A model generated the notes under the pieces. It searched no databases and was not told the DNA's origin. It worked only from the letters and a program-made list of their open reading frames with translations. Below, piece by piece: positions 56,270-64,000 of a stretch of 64,000 bases of DNA (positions are counted from its first letter, which is position 1; each line of letters opens with the position of its first letter). A program made the translations under genes and the position numbers. Source of the DNA: Tipula vernalis (lineage: Eukaryota > Arthropoda > Insecta > Diptera > Tipulidae); contig OY282558.1 of the NCBI GenBank assembly GCA_958295665.1, positions 134,128,326 through 134,192,325 on the forward strand, in the 5' to 3' direction.

Positions 56270-57380
56270 CTGAAAATTTTTGGTGAAGGAATCAACGAAT
56301 TTCCTTATGCGCAGGGCGGTTCTAGAAAGCCCTTTCTAGAAATCATCCCAATGATATGGGACTGCATCACAGAGCAGGTGGGAGTTTCACTGAGAATTGG
56401 AAAGAAACAATTAGGATACTTTTAGAGACCCACTTTCCGGACTCTATAGTGGCGGAAACAGAGGAAGGCTCTTAGGATGAACAATTTTAGGTATTTAGCT
56501 TACGCACCACATAAATGATGGTCTAATAAACGTTTCAAAGTGTTCAAGTCCGCTGCATGAGATGGTAATTTTCCAGCCTTAAATCCACGCCAGCCTGGTT
56601 CGGATTTTTCGAATAAGCGATACCTTTAACAACTTTCAAGTAAATTTGGTCTTTGTACTAAAGGGGGGAAACATTCAGACATTTAGCACAACGCATATCA
56701 TCGCTAATCCTCACATCTCTTCACCAAATCAGAAGCGAAAACCTTATATGAAATCGCTTCATCGGAACCCATTTGCATAACAGGATGGTGCCTAATCTAG
56801 AGTGTTTGACTAGGCTAGTACAGAGGCCTAGTCACTACGGTCGAAAGATCGATTGCTGGAAGAGATCACCCTGTAACCGTTATGGACCAGTAACCAGAGG
56901 ATGGACCAGAGATATGATGTCTGCTGATATGCGGATTATTTGGCTGTAATAATGAGAGATACATTTGATGAAATGATCTCCGACCTCATTCAGAATTCTA
57001 TTCAACCTAGTTTGGAATTGGTGTGACCAAGAAGGATTTAGCGTCAACCCAAACAAAACGATTACTATGCCTTTTATGAGGATGCTACAGCTTGCGCTTA
57101 GAGCTCTCTCATTAAACGGAGCTGAATTGAAAAATACATTTCCTTAAAGTTCAGCTCACCAAAGCCTTCTGCGCCTTACAAAGTCTCTATAAACGAACTT
57201 TGAACTGACAACCAAAAATGAGCCGAAACTTTATTGCGTGAGGTTCAGCGCTTGGTCTACCTCTTTATTACAGGCTAATTGAGAACATGTCCGACTGCTG
57301 CAATTGGGCACTTCTAGGACCGAATATGTAGGTAGAAGCTAATATTCAGCCAGATAATATGGTAGTAGTAAAAATCATGA
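56270..57380 (+). pseudogene. I-superfamily LINE RT relic
   Basis: The plus-strand reading has LLETHFPDSIVAET (~56,425), KSAA-stop-DGNFPAL (~56,548), then, after erosion, ADYLAVIMRDTFDEMISDL (~56,930-56,985), where FADD of the family has become YADY, and WCDQEGFSVNPNKTI-like sequence at ~57,020 followed by RALSLNGAEL. These match the minus-strand LINE at 16-18 kb motif for motif (LLDTHFQDS, MDGIFPALLQ, FADDLAIIIRG), so they are one family. The second catalytic Asp is lost. Confidence 0.7.
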
Positions 57381-57559
57381 TGATCAAAGTATGAGAATCT
57401 CCCCCAAATTTGCCAGTATATCTCATCCAGTAGCCCTAGAAACTGGCTAGTATTCAATAAACCAATCATTCATTTCAGAAACGAATACTAGAAGAAATAA
57501 AACAAACCGGCAAACAACACAAATATTGACCATTGGTTATCGTACACGGACACGAATCG

Positions 57560-58065
57560 GAAACTCGGACATCAGAACTGTAACAAAAAAATCAAGGTTA
57601 CCACAAGTAGGGTAGGAAATGGAGTGGTATAGCATCGAGATACTATGCCTCAGCGAATAAGATTTAAAAATAGTGGAGAACTTACTGCAAGCACGGGTAA
57701 TTATCTGATGTACTCTGAAAAAGGTACTACTCGAATAGAAATACAACAATCATGTAGTGCTATTCACCTACGGAAGGGGCAGATGACATAACAAAAGATT
57801 AGTTCTACGAAAGTTGCAAGCAACAATATCCAAAACACACCGAAACGACATCGAAATCGTCCAAGTAGATTTCAATGCTAAATTTGGAACCGATAATACC
57901 ATCATGTCGCCTATCATAGTTAAATGTGCGTTAGAAACAACAACGGAGATAGACTCATCGACTGCTGTGTCATAGGAGGCAGCAAATTCCCACACAAATA
58001 CACTTGGACATCACCAGATTGCAGAACCAAGAACCAAATTCATAACTTCCCTTCAAGATGTGATA
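57560..58065 (+). pseudogene. RTE-clade LINE endonuclease fragment
   Basis: An AP-endonuclease-like domain in several frames: a degraded N-terminus with IVENL and TLKKVLLE segments, then HRNDIEIVQVDFNAKFGTDN (~57,842-57,900; the catalytic DFN, where Gly-Asp-Phe-Asn is usual). The frame continues NNNGDRLIDCCVIGGSKFPH (~57,934) and TWTSPDCRTKNQI (~58,000). It breaks off at the gypsy junction near 58,066. The matching RT fragment lies at 62,840-63,050, on the other side of the gypsy element. Confidence 0.75.
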
Positions 58066-60063
58066 ACCACCACCAACTGGTGGTATTGCCATTTATAAGG
58101 AATATATCTGCATGTATGATTTGCAGTGGTTTTTTGGGGGTTTCCGTTAAGGATAATTGTATCTGAGGGGGTTGTCTGTCATATTTGGTTTTGAGACATG
58201 TTTCGCATTTAGATATGTATGTTTGTATTTTGCTTTTTAAATGTGGAAAGTAATGAGTCATTTTTATTTGCTCATAATTTTCATTCATTCCTCTGTGTTC
58301 ATTTAATTCATGGACCTGTTGTATTTTCTGATCCTGTTCTACTGGATCTTCTATGTCTATCAAGAATGATTTAGATCTAACTAACCTGACTCTTGGTTCT
58401 GTAGATCTAGGTTTCAGATTTATCATCTTAAGATATACTTGTTTAACGAGTTCAAATGTGGACTCATCGTATGTGTATATACATGTTACGTCTTTTTGTT
58501 GCCTACCTGTAGCTGATCGTATGCAATCTTTAATTCTTGTCTCTAATCCTCTGTTATTTTCTGGTAACCAGACTGATATTCTTAACTTATCTTTGAATAA
58601 AATTTGCTTCTTGACAATGGGTTCGTTCACATTTGATATTTTGATGATTAATTGCCTTTTAAATGTATTTATACTATTTTGAGTGACAGGGATAGGTATT
58701 TGATTAGTGGATAGCATATTTGTAGTGTCATCAGATGATGTTTCTGAATTATTTACTTCGATTCTAGATAATGCATCGGCATTAGAATTTAGGATACCCT
58801 TTTTATATACGATCTCGTAATCGTATTCTTCCAATTTTAGTCGCCATCGGACTAGTTTGGAATTAGGTTCCTTAAGTAAGAATAGCCAGGTAAGTGGCTT
58901 ATGGTCAGTGACAATTTTGAATTGTCTGCAAAAAAGGTATGGCCTGAAATACTTTACTGCCCATACTATGGCAAGTAGCTCCTTTTCAATGGTGGAGTAA
59001 TTTTGTTCAGTTGTAGATAATGTTCTGCTTGCATAACAAACAGGTAGATCGGATCCCTTTGGTCCTTGTGACAGAACGGCGCCCAGCGCATAATTGCTAG
59101 CATCTGTAGTCAACGTAAATTGTTGTGAGAAATCTGGATATTGGAGTATGGGTTCTTCACATAATACTTGTTTTGATTTTTCGAAGCTTTTAATATATTC
59201 AGGATCATTAACGTTAAGTTTTTCTATCTTTCGTAAATATTTAGTCATTGGTTTAGTTAATTGTGCAAAGTTTGGTATAAACTTCCGGTAATAACCTAGT
59301 AAACCAAGAAAACTCTTGATTTGCTTTTCTGTTTTTGGTATCGGGAAGTTCTTTACGGCCTTGATTTTCTCGGGGTTTGGTTTTACTCCTTTGGGTGTTA
59401 CTACATGTCCCAGGAAGCTCACCTCTTGATGAAGGAACTCAGATTTATCGAGTTGTATTTTTAAGTTGGCTTCTCCTAGTTTATTGAAGACTTTCGAGAG
59501 GTTTTCTATATGTTCCTGTAAACTTACCGAGAATATTATTATATCGTCCATATAACATAGACATGTGGTACCCTGAAGGTTCCCGAGTACATTATCCATG
59601 ACTCTCTGGAATGTACTAGGAGCATTTTTTAAACCGAAGGGCATTCGGATGAATTCGTAATGCCCGAATTCTACATTGAACGCTGTTTTACTTTGGTCCA
59701 ATGGATTCACTTCTATCTGGTGAAATCCAGATGCCAAGTCTAGCGTAGTAAAATATTGACATTTACCTAGCTTATCTAGTATGTCGGATATATTAGGAAT
59801 TGGATATTTATCTCCTATAGTTTGCTCATTCAATTTGCGGTAATCAATTACCATGCGCCATTTTACTTTACCTGAGGCGTCAGCCTTCTTAGGTACTATC
59901 CACACTGGAGAGCTCCAGGGGGAGAAGGAAGGTCTAATTATTCCTTGTGTAAGCATTTTGGATACCTGTTCTTCCACTTCTTTTTTATGAATGATCGGGT
60001 ATCTATATGTTTTAGTAAATATTGGCGTGTCGTTTTTTAATTTTATATCGTGTTTGATCTGAT
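58066..60063 (-). CDS. pol: pol: RT, RNase H and truncated integrase
   Basis: About 660 codons open without interruption. RT has VKWRMVIDYRKLN, TTLDLASGFHQIEV with the first catalytic Asp, MPFGLKNAPSTFQRVMD, and the catalytic CYMDDIIIFS (YMDD at about 59,554-59,543). RNase H starts at TLTTDASNYALGAVLSQG (~59,115), with TDHKPLTWL and NADALSRIEV. After a spacer comes the H2C2 integrase zinc domain (H-x3-H replaced by HEHRG; CETC at ~58,190), then HADIFLINGN with the first Asp of the DDE core, and then the frame runs into LINE sequence. The rest of integrase is missing, so insertion is impossible. The open RT suggests recent activity. Confidence 0.9.
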
Positions 60064-60161
60064 TTGTGGAGCTTCTATTAGAAATTCTTTTATTCTTGGA
60101 GAATAATTAATTACATTGGTTTTAATGTAATGTTCCGAACTAGTATAAATTCCTTCTGGAA

Positions 60162-60620
60162 TTAGTAACCCATTTGGTAATTTTTAATAGTAACTGGAAT
60201 TTCTATTGGGGTCTTGCTCCTAGGGAGGCAAGTGTGTCGTCTAGAGACGAAATCAAATTTATATTCGATAGGGATTTTAAAATCAGGTGTAATAATTAAT
60301 GATTTAGTTAAACTCACATCTGCTTTCAAGTGAGTCATGAGGTCTATACCAATTAAACCGTCGAAATAAGTGTGGAATTGAAACACTAAAAACTTTAGAG
60401 GTTGTTTAAATTCTTTTACTTCGATAGTTGCTTCTAAGTTTAATTCTGTGCTGTTAAACAATGTAGAAATCCTGATGGGATATATTTCTTTGGTTTGGTC
60501 TTGATTAACTAAATCTGGTCTTATAAAGGATCGATTTGCACCTGTGTCAATAAGCATTTTTGCTGGTTTATTATTAATATGAATGGTGATAAAAGGTAAT
60601 TGAATTCCCTTTAGATTGTT
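60162..60620 (-). CDS. Retropepsin-like protease region
   Basis: The frame carries the aspartic protease site MLIDTGANRSFI (~60,557-60,520), preceded by PFITIHINNKPAK. The second element, FDGLIGIDLMTHL (~60,365-60,325), fits the hydrophobic-hydrophobic-Gly of the fold's C-terminal part. The frame ends at a stop at 60,162, before RT. A shift in reading is needed there and again near 60,063. Cleavage of the Gag-Pol polyprotein is inferred from the family. Confidence 0.8.
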   Translation of the reverse strand, partial: NNLKGIQLPFITIHINNKPAKMLIDTGANRSFIRPDLVNQDQTKEIYPIRISTLFNSTELNLEATIEVKEFKQPLKFLVFQFHTYFDGLIGIDLMTHLKADVSLTKSLIITPDFKIPIEYKFDFVSRRHTCLPRSKTPIEIPVTIKNYQMGY

Positions 60621-60637
60621 ATTATTATTATGAAGCC

Positions 60638-61765
60638 CTAAGTAACCTGCGTTTCGGGTGTGTCTAATTGAAAATCCTGATCCTCTTCTATTTCTACGAT
60701 GGGGGTCTCGGTTCCTGTAGTTTCCTCAATTAGAGCTTCTATATTACGCTCCTGCTGGTAATATTCTTCTGAGATATATTCTTCTTCATTATATTCATTA
60801 CAGTTGAGTTCTTCAACTTGGCACCGTGGAGGTCCTGTTGGTTGTAATCGATTTGGGTATTGAGGTTGAAAAGGGCGTTGCCCGAAAGTGGGGTATTTGA
60901 ATTTGTTTGTGTGAGATGTTGTATCCATGGGTTCTGGTTTTCCCATGATTTGTTTTTGAGGCGTAAAGGGTTTATGATTATAGAATTGATTGGGATTTTT
61001 ATAATTACTATTAAAATTTGGTTTTGGGGGAAGATTGTTTAGAGGTCTATATTGTGGAAGTTGATATGTTTGAAACCTCTGAGGGTTAAAACTGTTATTA
61101 CCGAAATTGTTCCGTAAAGGAAGTATTGGTGGTTTTGTATTGACTGGGGGTCTATTTGAATATCTTAGGGTAGAGAGGGATGATTGCTCTCTCATGCATA
61201 TTGTTCTTGCATCTACTAGTGTTAGGAGTTGCATAGATCTGACATGGGAACCCAATGGTTCACGTAATTTATTAATGAATATGTTTAAAGCCATTTTGTC
61301 ATACCATTGGCTTTTTTGTGCAAATGTGGGTATTTCGTTTATTTTTGCCCAATTCTTTAAGGATCCTAAGATAGATGATAGTTTAGCAAAATAATCTTCG
61401 ATTTTATCAGTGCCTTGAGAGATACTGTGGAGTTCTTGGATGAGGCTTGTTTCATCCCTTCTGTCTGCAAAGTGTGCTGTAAGGTCATGTTTAATATTGT
61501 CCCATTTGTTGAGAGTGCCGTATAAGTCAAGAGCATCTGATGCTTTGCCTATTACTCTATTTCTAATAGCTCTAACTACTGTTTCTGGATAAACTGTCAT
61601 TTCTGGTTTTGCCATTTCTATGAAATCTTCCATTTGACTAATAAAATTGTGGAGACCTGAAGGGTTTCCATCATAACAAGGGACATCTTTGATCATTCGT
61701 GTAATGATCGATGTTTTATTTACTTTTTCATTAATGATTTTATTCTCTGCTTGTTCTTCAGCCAT
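60638..61765 (-). CDS. gag: gag of gypsy element (intact frame)
   Basis: An intact 375-codon frame starting at ATG in MAEEQAENKIINEKVN. Residues ~25-205 are a helical capsid-type region (DVPCYDGNPSGLHNFISQME, then ADRRDETSLIQELHSISQG). Residues ~205-310 are rich in Asn, Pro and Gln. The acidic C-terminus carries several Glu-rich runs. There is no CCHC zinc knuckle, which is also the case for several insect gypsy lineages. It would assemble the retrotransposon particle and package the RNA, a role inferred from its position and family. The protease frame follows just downstream (higher to lower coordinates) in a different frame, so Pol was probably made by frameshifting. Confidence 0.85.
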   Translation of the reverse strand: MAEEQAENKIINEKVNKTSIITRMIKDVPCYDGNPSGLHNFISQMEDFIEMAKPEMTVYPETVVRAIRNRVIGKASDALDLYGTLNKWDNIKHDLTAHFADRRDETSLIQELHSISQGTDKIEDYFAKLSSILGSLKNWAKINEIPTFAQKSQWYDKMALNIFINKLREPLGSHVRSMQLLTLVDARTICMREQSSLSTLRYSNRPPVNTKPPILPLRNNFGNNSFNPQRFQTYQLPQYRPLNNLPPKPNFNSNYKNPNQFYNHKPFTPQKQIMGKPEPMDTTSHTNKFKYPTFGQRPFQPQYPNRLQPTGPPRCQVEELNCNEYNEEEYISEEYYQQERNIEALIEETTGTETPIVEIEEDQDFQLDTPETQVT

Positions 61766-62390
61766 TTTAAAATTTATATAGGATTTAATAATTATGTTAA
61801 AAATTTATTTTTATTTAATATATTAGTGTGATTTGGGGAAGGAGTTTATATTCAGTATATTTCGTATAATTGTTAAATTCACTTACCAAGTCAAAGCTAA
61901 GATGATCAAGGTGTGTCTCATTTAGAGATTTTACTTCCCGGTTTTATTTATTTATTTTTTTTTCACTGTTCTGGTATATACCCCAGGTGGTAATGTAGAA
62001 CTTTTTTTTTTTTTATATGTATATATGTATATATTTTCACTACACGTTAGACTGGAAAATAAATTTTCCAGCTCAGCACTACGTATTCGATATATTCGAA
62101 TTAGTCCACTTTTATTAGTATACGATAAACCGTCGTATATTTTATTATAGACTTTCACTGATTTAATTGTGTAATGTTTTTCTTTATTATTATTAATTGC
62201 AACTTATTATCCAATAAATCGTTGAATAATATTTGCTAGTTTACACTAGTATTTCTATAAAGATTTTATTGTGGCGTGTTTAATATTTATTTGGTCCGAT
62301 AAACCGTCGAACTTTTATTATTAATTCACTTTTCACTTTTATATTACGGATAGGTATTGCAGTAGGGTGAATTATAAATAATTCTTTACC

Positions 62391-62409
62391 TATCCTACCG
62401 GCTGCGCCA
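62391..62409 (-). promoter_or_regulatory. Retrotransposon primer-binding site
   Basis: The minus-strand sequence TGGCGCAGCCGGTAGGATA begins with TGG, as tRNA-primed sites do, and is placed just inside the LTR. TGGCGCAG-type sites are known from 17.6/297-like elements, where they pair with a serine tRNA. The exact tRNA here is inferred. Confidence 0.65.
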
Positions 62410-62830
62410 ATTAAGTACTCCGTACCTTAATTAATTTATTTTTTATAAACGTATGAATCTCTTAAGATTCATACGTATCTTTATTTATTTAGTATAAACT
62501 TAATATAATGTTTTTAGTTTGAATTTCTGAATATAAATCTAAATCTATTGGATTTTTCTTTTAGTTTTTATACATATTTCAATGTTTACATTAAGATAAA
62601 AATTATATATATAATATATGTGCCTTTATGCATTTTGTGCATAAATGCTCATCTTTGTATTATTGCGTTGATGCGGTGTGCAATTTAATATATGATCTTT
62701 ATGATTTTGTTTAGTCTACCATAATTTATGCTTCCTTTATAATATAGCATTTACTTTGTTGTGTTTTGGCTCTACATTGTATGTTTGTTGTATGATGACG
62801 TCGTCAGCCGATGTTCGGGTAAAAGCGACG
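62410..62830 (-). repeat. 5' LTR of the gypsy element (partial, unpaired)
   Basis: It is positioned upstream of the primer-binding site on the minus strand and ends AATT next to it, as in insect gypsy-type LTRs. It contains a perfect 12-bp-arm palindrome (62,449-62,476) and AATAAATAAA-type polyadenylation words (62,470s). With no second LTR to compare, the outer boundary (~62,830) is only approximate. Confidence 0.55.
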
Positions 62831-62839
62831 CTTCTGGAG

Positions 62840-63050
62840 GTTTTTAACTAAAAAAACAGCACAATAGAAATTAGCGATGATCATTCTTGAACGAATATCT
62901 CGATCAATCAATCAACATCTAGGGAATGAACAAGCCGGTTTTAGGCCAGGTAGAAGCTGTAAAGATTATATCAACACGATCCATATCATCATAGACCAAT
63001 CGAGTGAATGGAACTCATCACTATATCTACTCTTCGTGGACTTTGAACCA
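62840..63050 (+). pseudogene. RTE-clade LINE RT fragment
   Basis: A plus-strand frame with ILERISRSINQHLGNEQAGF, RPGRSCKDYINTIHII and WNSSLYLLFVDFE, the fingers to palm A of RTE-clade RT (the Asp of FVDFE is the first catalytic one). It is cut at ~63,042 by the next gypsy relic. It continues the RTE endonuclease at 57,560-58,065, with the expected EN-RT linker (~500 bp) missing. Confidence 0.75.
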
Positions 63051-64000
63051 AATCTTATTCAGATATTCCGTACCCATGTCTGATCGTGGTGCACCAAACA
63101 TCAAAATTACATTTTCAATGAACGCTTTTGCAATTGTATTAGCTTCTTTATTTGGCAAGGCGCTTAATACAACATATTTACTTAATTCGTCTTGAATAGT
63201 TAATACCTGACGATTACCTTGATTTGATATAATTAATGAACCAACTGTATCAAAAGATGTTACGTCAAAGCTACTTCATGGAGTATCTGTAATCTGTTGT
63301 AATTCCTTATGATATTTTTGGTACTTATTTAATTTGCATGTTTTGCAATTTGATACAAAATTTTGAATTTTTCGTTTTAATTTAGGATAAATGCATTTCT
63401 CGCTCAGTTTATGATAAAGTCTTGTAACTCCTGCATGTTCTCCGATTATACTTTCATGATTATTTTGTATGATTTCTTGTATAACTTTTTCATCATTAAC
63501 TTTAATACGTATTGGGTTAATAGCAATTTTTAATTTTTCAATAATTCAAACCCAATTTCTTTAAATTTACTAATTTCCATGAACTTAAAAATGTTATCAT
63601 TATACTTTAGTTTTAAATGTGATTGCTCACTTTGAGTTAATAAAATTTCAATTTCTGGAAGTGCTCACTCTAGTGCGAAGATCAATTCATCTAATGTTTT
63701 AACAGTCAAATAAACGATGCTTTTAGGTTTCTGATTTTCTAGTCAAGCAACATTTTTGTGAAAATCTTTTTGAATATGAAATTCCAGTTTACGAAAACCT
63801 TTAGTTTCGCTTGCAAGTATAGCCGAGTATACTTTCAAATTTCCAGACTCCTCTCTTTCTTTCGACCTAGTAAATATGCCCTGAAACATTTAGCTATGCC
63901 CAATGAATAGCTGTCAGTTCTTTTAGGGCTGGATGTTTATATTTTTCACCTTTGGTAAATGTTTTTGATGCCTCTGCTATGGGTAAATCATGACTATATG
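63042..64000 (-). pseudogene. Ty3/gypsy integrase and RNase H relic, runs off the window
   Basis: On the minus strand: RNase H at the right edge (SKTFTKGEKYKHPALKELTAIHWA, ~63,975-63,905), a degraded linker, an H2C2 domain (HAGVTRLYHKLSEKCIYP to NCKTC, ~63,450-63,335) and an integrase core with LTIQDELSKYVVL (~63,205) and SDMGTEYLN (~63,080-63,050). It breaks off before the catalytic Glu, at the junction with the RTE RT fragment. Several frameshifts are present. The RT and upstream parts lie beyond the window. Confidence 0.75.

Larger units (their letters stand above)
58066..62830 (-). mobile_element. Ty3/gypsy element, best preserved, 3'-truncated
   Basis: Minus-strand order: partial 5' LTR (~62,830-62,410), primer-binding site (62,409-62,391), leader (62,390-61,766), gag (61,765-60,638), protease (60,620-60,162), and RT, RNase H and integrase start (60,063-58,066). 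The integrase is cut after the first catalytic Asp; the rest of integrase and the 3' LTR are absent. The organisation and primer-binding site resemble the 17.6/297 type of insect gypsy elements. It lies within an RTE LINE, whose middle is also missing. Confidence 0.9.

Overview
The window is a piece of a eukaryotic nuclear genome, most likely from an insect and probably a fly. It is very AT-rich and full of decayed transposable elements of insect type: several Ty3/gypsy and BEL/Pao LTR retrotransposons, LINEs of the I superfamily and the RTE clade, a tRNA-derived SINE, and a Polinton-like DNA element. It also holds long microsatellites and satellite arrays. Only one host-type coding exon can be supported: a signal peptide plus CUB domain exon at 8132-8751 (+) with a consensus splice donor. 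No bacterial-style gene organisation is present. Many open frames are parts of broken transposons, and several open frames begin at non-ATG codons, so their apparent starts mean little.

Layout. 1-2.4 kb: a foldback-like long inverted repeat with a GC-rich core, then a 15/17-bp minisatellite. 2.5-5.9 kb: a minus-strand Ty3/gypsy relic bracketed by (TA)n arrays. 5.9-9.6 kb: AT-rich non-coding DNA around the CUB exon. 9.6-15.1 kb: a second minus-strand gypsy relic, split inside its reverse transcriptase by a 2.7 kb Polinton/Maverick-like element that has 6-bp target duplications, ~300-bp terminal inverted repeats and a protein-primed DNA polymerase B fragment. 15.1-18.6 kb: LINE relics on the minus strand. 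18.6-21.7 kb: AT-rich non-coding DNA. 21.7-29.5 kb: BEL/Pao pieces on both strands, with a SINE and a 5'-truncated LINE inside the plus-strand element. 29.5-36.6 kb: non-coding DNA with degenerate repeats and a 28-bp-stem hairpin.

36.6-44.3 kb: a plus-strand gypsy element fused in frame to a plus-strand BEL/Pao element. 46.4-52.5 kb: a heptamer satellite domain, first (GGGACAT)n and then (AAAATTC)n/(AAAATTT)n. 52.5-54.9 kb: AT-rich non-coding DNA. 54.9-58.1 kb: a minus-strand BEL fragment, a ~120-bp tandem repeat, a plus-strand LINE relic and an RTE endonuclease fragment. 58.1-62.8 kb: the best preserved retrotransposon of the window, a minus-strand gypsy element with intact gag, a protease, an intact RT/RNase H and a primer-binding site, lying between two parts of the RTE LINE. 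63.0-64.0 kb: another minus-strand gypsy integrase/RNase H relic running off the end.

The genes do not form a pathway. The window records nested insertions: Polinton into gypsy, LINE and SINE into BEL, gypsy into RTE. The strongest observations are the Polinton-derived insertion with its exact target duplication, the G-quadruplex-capable heptamer satellite next to an AT heptamer satellite, and the chimeric gypsy integrase/BEL gag open frame.
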